DNA of 64,000 nucleotides, from positions 62,001 through 126,000 of the forward strand of contig CALMZO010000151.1 in assembly GCA_937870825.1 (NCBI GenBank), read 5' to 3'. Source of the DNA: an uncultured Chloroflexota bacterium (GTDB taxonomy: Bacteria > Chloroflexota > Anaerolineae > UBA4142 > SHND01). The notes beneath the pieces were generated by a model. That model did no database searches and had not been told where the DNA came from. It was given only the letters and a program-made list of their open reading frames with translations. Below, one piece after another: positions 27,190-35,583 of the stretch. The stretch's first letter is position 1. Every line of letters begins with the position of its first letter. A program made the position numbers and the translations under genes.

Positions 27190-27957
27190 ATGGACGACTA
27201 TTCCGTCATTCTTCCCGAATTTCAAGGCCCGCTCGATTTACTTTTGCAAATGATTGAACGCGCAGAACTCGATATTACGCGCGTCTCACTCGCAACAGTT
27301 GCTGACCAGTATCTCGAATTTGTCACCAAACCGGGCAACATTGAATTGAACGCGCTCGCGGATTATCTCGTCCTCGCCGCGCGCTTGATATTGATTAAAT
27401 CGCGTTCCCTTTTGCCGCGTCCCGAAATGGCGCAAGAAATCGAAATCGAAGATTCCGCCGACGCGCTCGCGCGCCAATTGCGCGATTACAAAATGTTCAA
27501 ACAGTTGGCGCAGCGTTTTCGCGAACGCGAGCAAAAAAACATTCACACGTACCCGCGCCGCGCGCCGACGCCCAAACCAACCGTCACGCGTCCGACCAAA
27601 ATCGCAGGGCTTACGTTCAAGGCATTACAGAACGCGCTCAAGCGCACCGTCGCCGCAATGCCAACGCTGCCCGCGGGCGTGATGGTGGAACCCCTGCGCG
27701 TTTCGATTCACCACCGCATCGCGCGCATCCGCGAACTCACTTCGCGTTCCGAACGCGTGCAATTTTCTGCGCTGCTGCGCGAAGCCACAACGCGCGTTGA
27801 AGTGATTGTCACATTCCTCGCCATTCTCGAATCCCTCAAACGCAAATTAATTTTTGTCGAACAAGACGACATGTTTGGCGAAATCTATTTGTCCAAACGC
27901 GAAGAAGCCGAATCGCATGTGCCGACGCTGGAGGAATTGGAAAGCGATTTTGCATGA
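27190..27957 (+). CDS. scpA: segregation and condensation protein A
   Basis: A 255-residue kleisin. The N-terminus 'FQGPLDLLLQMIE' and the following 'LDITRVSLATVADQYLEFV' are the signature of ScpA, with 'LADYLVLAARLILIKSRSLLP' next and a C-terminal winged-helix region. With SMC and ScpB it forms the condensin-like complex for chromosome organisation. Here scpA is about 13 kb away from scpB instead of adjacent. ATG 27190 is preceded by a strong promoter at leaderless distance. The frame upstream of it is antisense to the ABC gene and rejected. Confidence 0.92.
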   Translation: MDDYSVILPEFQGPLDLLLQMIERAELDITRVSLATVADQYLEFVTKPGNIELNALADYLVLAARLILIKSRSLLPRPEMAQEIEIEDSADALARQLRDYKMFKQLAQRFREREQKNIHTYPRRAPTPKPTVTRPTKIAGLTFKALQNALKRTVAAMPTLPAGVMVEPLRVSIHHRIARIRELTSRSERVQFSALLREATTRVEVIVTFLAILESLKRKLIFVEQDDMFGEIYLSKREEAESHVPTLEELESDFA

Positions 27958-27966
27958 GGTTTGAAA

Positions 27967-29133
27967 TCAAACACGATAGATTTCCTCTACGCTCGCCGCG
28001 AGGTTTTCCCAGTCAAAATCTTGCTTCATTCTGCCGATAGCGTTCGCACCCAATCTCGCCCGTTTCGCTTTATCATTCAGCAACTCGACTACGCTGTTTG
28101 CGAACGCATTGACATCGTTCGGTTTGACCAACATCCCCGTTTCATTGTGCGAAATATATTCTTGAATTTGTCCGACGCATTCCGCGACGACGGGAACACC
28201 GTTCGCCAACAAATCAATCAATTTTACCGAACACTTGCAGCGATTGACGAGCGTATCGTCAAACGGAAACATCGCGACATCGGACGCGGCAAAATACGCG
28301 CGCAATTTTTCCATTTCAACCCATTCCGCATCCACAATGCGTTCGCGCCAACCGCGCGCCGTTGCCATCTCTGAAAATTTTTTCTCTTCGCCAAACAGCC
28401 CGCGTCCAACCAGCAGCAGTTTCGCATCAGGCATTTGTAAAAACACACGCGCTAGAATTTCGACAAGGCGTGTTGTATCAAATTCAAAAAAACGCGTGTA
28501 CAGCAAAATCACGGGCGCGTCATTCAAATTCAATTCCGCGCGGATTTGTTCACGCGTGACATTGCTCTCCGGTAACGGATTCACCCCATTCGGCAAATAC
28601 AAAACTTGATTCCGCGCGACGCCCAAACTCCACACAATCGTTTCCAATGCGCGGCTCGCCACCGTCACCGCGTCGGCGTGTTTCAAACCCCACTGCTCCT
28701 GCCATGCGAAAAATTTTTTCTGCGCGAACGAGTACGGCTCCAAGTCATTCCATCCGCCCGCGCCTTCCCAATCGTCCGTGTCCAAAACAATCCGCGCGTT
28801 CATCGAACCAACGCGCCGCGTTTGCCACAACAACCATTGCGCGATGCCCGCATACCCTTTCGGTTTGAAAATATGAACGACATCGGGGCGAAACGCGCGC
28901 GCTTTTTCAGTCAGGCGAAACGGAATTTGTGCGCGCGGAGATATAGTCACATTCTCTATGCGAACTCCGTCCTCGTCCCATACGCGCCCCGCGTCTTGCG
29001 AATAGGACCACGGCGGCAAAATCATAACAACCGCATGCCCGCGCCGCGTCAACGCTTTCGCCAACGGCAACGCGCGCACCGCCATTGTGCCTTTCGGCTT
29101 TAACCCAAACGGACCGAGCATTGCCACACGCAT
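27967..29133 (-). CDS. glycosyltransferase, GT4-like (GT-B fold)
   Basis: A 388-residue protein from ATG 29133. The N-terminal half begins 'MRVAMLGPFGLKPKGTMAVRALPLAKALTRRGH', the usual acceptor-domain opening of GT4 enzymes. The C-terminal donor domain has 'PVILLYTRFFEFD', 'KLLLVGRG' and 'VKLIDLLANGVPVVAECVGQIQEYI', which fits the nucleotide-sugar binding E-x7-E region in degenerate form. Substrate is unknown; it may act in surface glycan synthesis. An extended -10 (TGCTATAAT) ends seven bases before this ATG, so a leaderless message is expected. An in-frame start eight codons upstream would lie before that -10 box. Confidence 0.87.
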   Translation of the reverse strand: MRVAMLGPFGLKPKGTMAVRALPLAKALTRRGHAVVMILPPWSYSQDAGRVWDEDGVRIENVTISPRAQIPFRLTEKARAFRPDVVHIFKPKGYAGIAQWLLWQTRRVGSMNARIVLDTDDWEGAGGWNDLEPYSFAQKKFFAWQEQWGLKHADAVTVASRALETIVWSLGVARNQVLYLPNGVNPLPESNVTREQIRAELNLNDAPVILLYTRFFEFDTTRLVEILARVFLQMPDAKLLLVGRGLFGEEKKFSEMATARGWRERIVDAEWVEMEKLRAYFAASDVAMFPFDDTLVNRCKCSVKLIDLLANGVPVVAECVGQIQEYISHNETGMLVKPNDVNAFANSVVELLNDKAKRARLGANAIGRMKQDFDWENLAASVEEIYRV

Positions 29134-29140
29134 CCGAACG

Positions 29141-29149
29141 ATTATAGCA
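29141..29149 (-). promoter_or_regulatory. extended -10 promoter of the glycosyltransferase gene (leaderless)
   Basis: Minus-strand TGCTATAAT at 29149-29141, seven bases before ATG 29133. No clear -35 and no Shine-Dalgarno. Confidence 0.65.
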
Positions 29150-29240
29150 TAGCGCACTTGACCACTTGTGTTTGACGCATGAATGGCGGATGAGATAAAC
29201 TTGGTGTCCAGTAAAAAGTAATCAGTGGGCAGTATTCAGT

Positions 29241-29987
29241 ATGAAGAACCTTCGTATTTTCAAAGATTCGCCAGAGTTGGCACACGCGGCGGCAGATGAA
29301 TTTGTCGCGCGCGCGGAAGACGCATTAAACGCGCGCGGTGTTTTTCATGTCGCGCTGTCGGGCGGTTCGACGCCGAGTGGATTGTTCACGCGTTTGGCGA
29401 GCGATGACACACTGCGTCAAAGAATCGCGTGGGAGAAAATTCATTTTTGGTGGAGCGATGAACGGCATGTGCCGCCCGACCATCCCGACAGCAATTTCAA
29501 AATGGCGAACGACGCGCTTGGATCGCGCGTTGAAATTCCATCACAAAACATTCATCGCGTGCGCGCGGAAAATCCCGACGCGTCACAAGCCGCGCTCGAA
29601 TACGAAAATGAATTGCGCGCGGTGTTTCGAGTGAGCGCGCCCGCGTTCCCACAATTCGATTTGATTTTGTTGGGGATGGGCAACGACGGGCACACGGCGT
29701 CGTTGTTTCCCGGCACCCGGGCGTTGGCTGAAACCGAACGCCTTGTGGTGGCAAATTGGGTAGGGAAATTTTTTACGTGGCGCATCACCTTTGCCGCGTC
29801 GTTCATCAATCACGCGCGCTGTGTGATGTTTCTCGTCGCGGGCGAGGATAAAGCGTTGCCGTTAAAAGGTGTTTTGGAGGGACCGCGCGAACCCGCGCAA
29901 TTGCCTGCGCAGTTGATTCAACCCACGAACGGAAATTTAATTTGGCTGCTTGATGAAAAAGCGGCGAGTCAACTAAAGTCGAACTAG
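29241..29987 (+). CDS. pgl: 6-phosphogluconolactonase
   Basis: A 248-residue NagB-fold protein with 'VALSGGSTPSGLF', 'FWWSDERHVPPDHPDSNF' and 'DLILLGMGNDGHTASLFPGT', the three signature blocks of the DevB/Pgl type. It hydrolyses 6-phosphogluconolactone in the oxidative pentose phosphate pathway. No zwf or gnd gene is adjacent. It is divergent from the glycosyltransferase gene and ends before a strong terminator that doubles as a member of the CCTCGCAGGT repeat family. Confidence 0.92.
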   Translation: MKNLRIFKDSPELAHAAADEFVARAEDALNARGVFHVALSGGSTPSGLFTRLASDDTLRQRIAWEKIHFWWSDERHVPPDHPDSNFKMANDALGSRVEIPSQNIHRVRAENPDASQAALEYENELRAVFRVSAPAFPQFDLILLGMGNDGHTASLFPGTRALAETERLVVANWVGKFFTWRITFAASFINHARCVMFLVAGEDKALPLKGVLEGPREPAQLPAQLIQPTNGNLIWLLDEKAASQLKSN

Positions 29988-30006
29988 AACTCGAACAAGA
30001 GTGGCG

Positions 30007-30047
30007 ATAAAAACCTCGCAGGTTTCAGAAACCTGCGAGGTTTTTAT
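30007..30047 (+). terminator. terminator after pgl
   Basis: Perfect 17-bp stem (30009-30025 with 30029-30045), 3-nt loop, T-run on the 3' side. It is built from the AACCTCGCAGGTT palindrome also found at 8526 and 22657, so a mobile-type repeat appears to serve as a terminator. Confidence 0.88.
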
Positions 30048-30242
30048 GCTCGTTGCTGCGTTTCCCGCGCGCTGCTCTTTGAAACGCCATATAGAGATTG
30101 TGAAACGCGGTGATTTGTGGATACAGATTTTTGTGAGTCTTCATTCGATGCGCCTACCTTTTCGCGGCGACGAGGGGGGACACCCCCCTCGACCCCCCGC
30201 AGAAAAACAGCAATGCAGAATGCAGCAACCAGAATCCAGAAC

Positions 30243-33107
30243 TCAGGAATACAAGCCAGGGGACAACACTCGAAAACCGATAAAGTCGAACATGTAGACG
30301 GGCGACTTCCTAGTACGGTACGCACAGCGGGAATTCGTCCCATCATTGTTGAACGAGCCGCCGCGCACGACGCGATATTTTTCATGAGGAATATTTGAGG
30401 ATGTCTCACCTCCTTCATACACTTGATACCAGCTGTCGGTCCATTCCCAAACATCGCCGCTTGCATCATATAACCCAAACGGAGACAAACCGTTACGGAA
30501 CATGCCGACGGGCGTGGGTTTCAAGATGCGGCTCTCATTCGTATTGGCGCGCGCGGATTCAAATGTTTCACCCCACGGATATTCATTGCCGTTCTCGCCG
30601 CGCGCGGCTTTTTCCCATTCCATCTCACTCGGCAGTTGAAACACGCGTCCCGTCACCGCCGACAACCACGCGCAGTACGCTTCCGCCTCGTACCAATTCA
30701 CGCCCACGACGGGCTGCGCGGCATTGTTCGAATCGGGGTCATTCCAAAACGCGGGACGGTCAAAGGGGCGCTCGAAAACTTTGGCCGCGCGTTCGCGCGC
30801 GACATCATCTGGCAGTTGCGTCACCTCTTGCCAATACCTTTGCCACGATGCAGTGCGTTCATACCTTTGGCGATATTCAGCGAGATTTTGCTTTTGCAAT
30901 AATGAGCGCGTGTACATCCAGTCGTCAATCGCGCCTGCGTGCGCGTCCGCGCCGCCTGCTTTCCATTTCTTGCCGCCTTCACTCCACCAGCGTTCATTCT
31001 TGTAGCCGTCTTGCTCGACAAAAAGTTTAAATTCCGCGTTCGTCACGGGATAGCGTCCGATGGCATACGCGGGCAGGGCTTGGCGGCGCTGTGTGGTGTA
31101 TTCATCGGGATACGCGCGTTTGTCTTTTGGGTCGCTCCCAAAAACAAATTCCCCCGCGCGCACATTTTCCATTGGCGGCACAATCGCCGAAATGCTTTTT
31201 CCCTCGAATGAAAATTGTTGCGAGACAAATTCAGGATGTCCCAAGTCACCAAGCGCAAGTCCCGCGTCAATCCGCGATGGCATCCACACGGAATCGTCGC
31301 GCATCCGCGTGAGCAATTCCGCTCGCACGCGTTCCGCCAACGGCGCGAGTTCCTTGCGCGTCGCGTCCGCTTCCGCCAACGCGCGCGCGGCGAGCGGCAA
31401 ATTGTCGCGTTTCACCGTTTCGATAAAGCGCGTCGACTCTGCCCCCGTCATGCTTGCTGCAAGTTGCGCCACCTGTTCCCAATGCGTCACCGGCGGCGGC
31501 GGCAGTTCTTCTGGGATTCGAATTCGTTCATGCCAAAAATCGAAACGCTGCAACACCGCGTCCACGCGTCGAAATGGTTCCGACATTAGAAACAATTCGC
31601 GCCAAAATTGCCACGCGCGCGAATTCACGCGCCATTTGTCCGTCAAGTTTTCTTGTTGCGCGAATTTTTGCGCGAGTTCGCGCGCGGCAAAAAATTCTTG
31701 CAAGAGTTGGTGATGAAACGAAATGATGGTGTTGGGTTTTTCGCCGTCACATTCTAAAATTTGCGCGTTCGTCCCGACCTCCAACAAATCGTCCAATGTC
31801 ACCGGCGCGGGGAGAGAAACTTGCGCGGCTTGCGCGTAGGTCAGACTGCTGCCCTCGCCCTTTTGCTGCATCGCATATCCCAAATGTTCGAGCGCGCGCA
31901 ACAACGCGGGGCGCGTCGTATTTTTGTCCCGCGTCAACGCGGCGGGCGCGCGTTCCTCTTTCAATTCATTCTCCAGCGCCTTTTCAGAAATGGACTGAAA
32001 CAGCGCTGCGCGGCTGTCGGTAAATTTTTCGCCTTCGCCCGCGCGTTCGGCGAGCAAAGAAAGCATGTACGGATTCTGCGCGAGCTTGTCGAAACGGTCA
32101 TTCCCGCGCTGCAAACGTTTTTCAAAAGCGTCCCACAACGGCGCGGCGCGTTCTTGAAATTTGAGTTCAAAATATTTTTTCATCTGCGCCGGATCGAGTT
32201 CCTGCACATGCACTTCGGGCAAATACAACGCGCCGTCATATTCCGCCGAACGGCACGTAAAGACCGCCCAATTCGGGTCATACAACCCGCGCGCCCACGC
32301 CGCCCATTTTTCAATCCGCGCGGACAAATCCGCATGCGGCATCTGATTCACGCCGTCCAAAAGAAAACACACTTGCCCGCGTCCCACCGCATCGCCAAAT
32401 GATTCGCTCGGCGCGTGATTCGCCCATTTCTTGCTCAAAAAATCTTCGGGCGAATGTTCTGCCGAATTAAATTCAAACAAATTCACAAAGAAGGGAATCT
32501 TGCCGGTCAACGGATTCCGCATCCGTTCCACCGCCAAATCGAACGCGAACCGATGCAGCGTAGTCGTCTTGCCCGCACCCGGCGCGCCGAGAATAATCAA
32601 GCGCGTTTTGTTATGTTCCATCAGCGCCGCGCGCAAATCAGGAATCGGCAGCCCCGCCGCGCTGATACTCTGGTCGCCGCGCTGCTTCAGGCGTATCTTG
32701 GGGTCGAACGGACTCGGCGGCTCATTGTGCAATGTTCCGCGCAGCGGCAAATAATCGCGCGCCCACTGCGTAAAGCGCTCGCCAAACACAAACTGCATCA
32801 GAAAAACCGTTTCGCGCCGCAGCGGCTCCGCCATCCCGCGCCCCACCGCCGATAGCGCCATCAAGGCGTTGGGCATCACACGCACTTGTTGTCCATTCCC
32901 TTCCAAAACAACCACATCACGTTCGCGTCGTAATGTTGCCTTCAAATCCGCAATCGCAACCACGATTTTGTCGATGCCCCGCTCAAAATCTGCGACACCC
33001 ATACCCGCGGTGATATTCACGGTCTTGTCGCCCGCGACAAAATCCGCCGCAACGTAGAGTGTGCCGCTGCTGATATTCATAGAACCAGAATCGTTTTCGT
33101 CTGCCAT
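30243..33107 (-). CDS. NACHT NTPase with C-terminal FGE-sulfatase-like domain (NLR-like)
   Basis: A 954-residue soluble protein. Residues 1-35 are a Gly/Asn-rich beta segment (VAGDKTVNIT) like those at the front of bacterial STAND proteins. A small helical domain (~40-125) follows. The NACHT domain has Walker A GAPGAGKTT (174-182) and Walker B VCFLLDGVNQM (246-256), with helical regions to ~640. Residues ~644-953 form a formylglycine-generating-enzyme (SUMF1) fold: 'GRYPVTNAEFKLFV', 'VNWYEAEAYCAWL', 'LPSEMEWEKAARG', 'GNVWEW'-like 'GDVWEWT' and 'RVVRGGSF...RCAYR'. The catalytic Cys pair of true FGE is missing (only Cys928 near the site), so this part probably binds a ligand or protein. Such architectures occur in predicted immunity or signalling proteins. 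It is monocistronic, with a good promoter. Confidence 0.88.
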   Translation of the reverse strand: MADENDSGSMNISSGTLYVAADFVAGDKTVNITAGMGVADFERGIDKIVVAIADLKATLRRERDVVVLEGNGQQVRVMPNALMALSAVGRGMAEPLRRETVFLMQFVFGERFTQWARDYLPLRGTLHNEPPSPFDPKIRLKQRGDQSISAAGLPIPDLRAALMEHNKTRLIILGAPGAGKTTTLHRFAFDLAVERMRNPLTGKIPFFVNLFEFNSAEHSPEDFLSKKWANHAPSESFGDAVGRGQVCFLLDGVNQMPHADLSARIEKWAAWARGLYDPNWAVFTCRSAEYDGALYLPEVHVQELDPAQMKKYFELKFQERAAPLWDAFEKRLQRGNDRFDKLAQNPYMLSLLAERAGEGEKFTDSRAALFQSISEKALENELKEERAPAALTRDKNTTRPALLRALEHLGYAMQQKGEGSSLTYAQAAQVSLPAPVTLDDLLEVGTNAQILECDGEKPNTIISFHHQLLQEFFAARELAQKFAQQENLTDKWRVNSRAWQFWRELFLMSEPFRRVDAVLQRFDFWHERIRIPEELPPPPVTHWEQVAQLAASMTGAESTRFIETVKRDNLPLAARALAEADATRKELAPLAERVRAELLTRMRDDSVWMPSRIDAGLALGDLGHPEFVSQQFSFEGKSISAIVPPMENVRAGEFVFGSDPKDKRAYPDEYTTQRRQALPAYAIGRYPVTNAEFKLFVEQDGYKNERWWSEGGKKWKAGGADAHAGAIDDWMYTRSLLQKQNLAEYRQRYERTASWQRYWQEVTQLPDDVARERAAKVFERPFDRPAFWNDPDSNNAAQPVVGVNWYEAEAYCAWLSAVTGRVFQLPSEMEWEKAARGENGNEYPWGETFESARANTNESRILKPTPVGMFRNGLSPFGLYDASGDVWEWTDSWYQVYEGGETSSNIPHEKYRVVRGGSFNNDGTNSRCAYRTRKSPVYMFDFIGFRVLSPGLYS

Positions 33108-33139
33108 GGCATTACCTCAAGCAAACAAGAATGCCAGAG

Positions 33140-33167
33140 ATTTTAACATGTGAAAAATCCAAGTCAA
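33140..33167 (-). promoter_or_regulatory. promoter of the NACHT gene
   Basis: Minus strand: -35 TTGACT (33167-33162), 16-bp spacer, -10 TAAAAT (33145-33140), with GAGGT before ATG 33107. The leader is about 27 nt. Confidence 0.7.
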
Positions 33168-33214
33168 TACCCCGCGCGAGGTGGACCCCAGAGCCGAACA
33201 AGAAAGGAAATTGA

Positions 33215-33268
33215 AAGACCTTCGAGGTTTCGACGATGCCGAGCATCGCATAAACCATCGAAGGTCTT
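33215..33268. repeat. long hairpin between pckG and the NACHT gene
   Basis: Extended inverted repeat: AAGACCTTCGA (33215-33225) pairs with TCGAAGGTCTT (33258-33268), then GGTTT with AAACC, and an inner 6-bp hairpin (33234-33248). It may end the pckG transcript, though no T-run follows. The remaining intergenic sequence to 33406 holds nothing I can assign. Confidence 0.65.
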
Positions 33269-33406
33269 GTGCTCCAACTATAGCGGAATTTGGTCTAGAA
33301 CGAATTCCGAATTGGTCTGTGGTTCGGAATCGAGACTTTAGTCGGTTTCTGGTCGGTAACCCGCTAAAGCGTAGAATCCAAACCTTGAATCATTCAGGAA
33401 TTTGCT

Positions 33407-35254
33407 CTAGTGAGCAGGAATATCGCCCCAATGTTCCGGCGAACGCCAGAGACTCGACACCATCAACTCGCGCAGGTACAACATTTCTTTCGGCAGACGG
33501 TCATAAAGCGTCATAAACAATTCTTCGTGCGCGAGTAATTCCTTTTGCCATTCCGCGCGGTCAATGGACATGATGTCGTGAAATTGTTCGCGCGAAAAAT
33601 CTTCCAAACCGCGCCAATCCAAATCTTCATAGCGCGGCATCCAGCCGATTGGACTTTCGATACTGGTGGAACGTCCACGCGCGCGTTCGACAATCCATTT
33701 CAGAATCCGCATGTTTTCCCCAAAGCCGTGCCAAACAAAATTGCCCTGCGCGTCGCGGCGAAACCAATTCACACAAAAGATGCGCGGCGGATTGACCAGC
33801 TGCCGACCGAAATTTAACCAGTGATTGAAATAATCGCCCATGTGATAACCGGCGAACGGCAGCATCGCAAACGGGTCGCGGCGCACTTCGCCGAGTTTGC
33901 CCGCTGCGGCGGCAGTCATTTCCGAACCCATCGTCGCGGCAGCATACACGCCATAATTCCAATTGAACGCTTGATACACCAGCGGAACTGTGGTCGAACG
34001 GCGACCGCCAAAAATGAATGCTTCGACGGGAACGCCGCGCGGGTCGTCGAACGCGGGGTCAATCGAAGGACATTGCACAATCGGCGCGGTAAAGCGCGCG
34101 TTCGCGTGCGCGGCTTTGCGTTCGCTGTGGGGCGTCCAATCTTGCCCGGTCCAATCAATCAAATGCGCGGGGGGCGTCTTGGTCATCCCTTCCCACCACA
34201 CATCGCCGTCGTCGGTCAACGCGACATTTGTAAAAATCGTGTTCGCGCGAATCGTCGCCATCGCGTTCGGGTTTGATTTTTCCGAAGTGCCGGGTGCGAC
34301 GCCAAACATTCCCGCTTCGGGATTAATCGCGTACAGTTTCCCATCGTCACCCGGTTTAATCCACGCAATATCATCGCCAACCGTCGTCACTTTCCAACCA
34401 TCTTGCTGCAGCGCGGGCGGCGGAATGAGCATCGCAAAATTTGTTTTGCCGCACGCGGACGGAAACGCAGCCGCGACGTAGGTCTTTTCGCCTTGCGGTT
34501 GTTTCTCGACGCCAAGAATCAGCATGTGTTCGGCGAGCCAACCTTCGTCGCGCGCGAGCGCGGAGGCGATGCGTAACGCGAAACATTTTTTTCCCAGCAG
34601 CGCGTTGCCGCCATAGCCACTGCCATACGACCAAATCGCGCGCTCTTCGGGAAAATGCACAATGTATTTTGTTTCGCGATTGCAGGGCCACGGCACATCT
34701 TTTTGTCCCGGGGCGAGCGGCATCCCGACACTGTGCATACACGGAACAAAATCGCGATTGTCGCCAAGTACGTCATACACCTCGCGTCCCATGCGCGTCA
34801 TAATTTTCATGCTGACCGCGACGTACGGTGAATCCGAAAGTTGAACGCCAATATGCGCGATGGGCGAGCCGAGCGGACCCATGCTAAACGGAATCACATA
34901 CATCGTGCGTCCGCGCATGCAGCCGTGAAACAGCTCGTTCAATTTCTCTTTCATTTCGCGCGGGTGAAGCCAATTGTTTGTCGGACCCGCGTCCTGCTTG
35001 CTTAGCGAACAAATGAACGTGCGGTCTTCAACACGCGCTACATCCGAAGGGTCCGAGCGCGCGAGAAAACTGTTCGGACGTTTTTCGGGATTGAGGCGAA
35101 TGAAGGTTCCGCTTTCGACCATCTGCGCGGTGAGATGATTGTATTCCGCGTCCGTACCGGTGCACCAATGCACCGCGTCCGGGTTGCACAAGTCCACCAT
35201 CTTCATAACCCAGTTGCGCAATCTTGCATTCGTAACATATTCGGGAATTTGCAT
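33407..35254 (-). CDS. pckG: phosphoenolpyruvate carboxykinase (GTP)
   Basis: A 615-residue protein of the GTP-dependent family's usual length. The P-loop with the hyper-reactive cysteine reads '[15 protein letters not shown]' (about residues 258-272). Other family blocks are '[12 protein letters not shown]' (substrate PEP/oxaloacetate site), 'DDIAWIKPG' (metal and GTP) and '[19 protein letters not shown]'. It interconverts oxaloacetate and PEP with GTP/GDP. The gene is monocistronic, with its own promoter (35351-35378). Confidence 0.95.
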   Translation of the reverse strand: MQIPEYVTNARLRNWVMKMVDLCNPDAVHWCTGTDAEYNHLTAQMVESGTFIRLNPEKRPNSFLARSDPSDVARVEDRTFICSLSKQDAGPTNNWLHPREMKEKLNELFHGCMRGRTMYVIPFSMGPLGSPIAHIGVQLSDSPYVAVSMKIMTRMGREVYDVLGDNRDFVPCMHSVGMPLAPGQKDVPWPCNRETKYIVHFPEERAIWSYGSGYGGNALLGKKCFALRIASALARDEGWLAEHMLILGVEKQPQGEKTYVAAAFPSACGKTNFAMLIPPPALQQDGWKVTTVGDDIAWIKPGDDGKLYAINPEAGMFGVAPGTSEKSNPNAMATIRANTIFTNVALTDDGDVWWEGMTKTPPAHLIDWTGQDWTPHSERKAAHANARFTAPIVQCPSIDPAFDDPRGVPVEAFIFGGRRSTTVPLVYQAFNWNYGVYAAATMGSEMTAAAAGKLGEVRRDPFAMLPFAGYHMGDYFNHWLNFGRQLVNPPRIFCVNWFRRDAQGNFVWHGFGENMRILKWIVERARGRSTSIESPIGWMPRYEDLDWRGLEDFSREQFHDIMSIDRAEWQKELLAHEELFMTLYDRLPKEMLYLRELMVSSLWRSPEHWGDIPAH

Positions 35255-35350
35255 TTTGCTTGTCGCCTTTTTTCAAAAATCGCGTCGTTGCGATTGGTTG
35301 TCGCCCGCATGGATAGAATATGACACTTCTATCCCCACGCGTCGCGACGA

Positions 35351-35378
35351 ATTCTAATGCGGATACCGAGAAAATCAA
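35351..35378 (-). promoter_or_regulatory. pckG promoter
   Basis: Minus strand: -35 TTGATT (35378-35373), 16-bp spacer, -10 TAGAAT (35356-35351), identical hexamers to the dksA-like promoter. Leader of about 90 nt. Confidence 0.68.
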
Positions 35379-35530
35379 GTGCAAGCCGTCCGGGAAAGCG
35401 GGGGCAAGCGTCCTGTTTTGCAAAAATGATTTTCATCAAACCCGAATCCCTTCTAAACAACGAACGGCGACACGATAAGCGGTGAAGACACAAGGGAAAC
35501 TTTCATAAAAGATTTTGGTGGAAGGTTAGG

Positions 35531-35580
35531 AAAAAATAACAAACCCGTTTTCTTGGAGAAAACGGGTTTGTTATTTTTTC
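35531..35580. terminator. glmS terminator, near-symmetric
   Basis: Perfect 23-bp stem (35531-35553 with 35557-35579), 3-nt loop, ending in a T6/A6 run on either strand, directly after the glmS stop codon. Confidence 0.9.
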
Positions 35581-35583
35581 AAT

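Noticed and set aside
30243-30520. Diversity-generating retroelement variable region at the end of the NACHT/FGE-like gene
   Set aside because: The fold would fit, but there is no reverse transcriptase, accessory gene or near-identical template repeat in the window.
30243-31180. Active formylglycine-generating enzyme
   Set aside because: Only one Cys is near the expected active site and no sulfatase gene is nearby.
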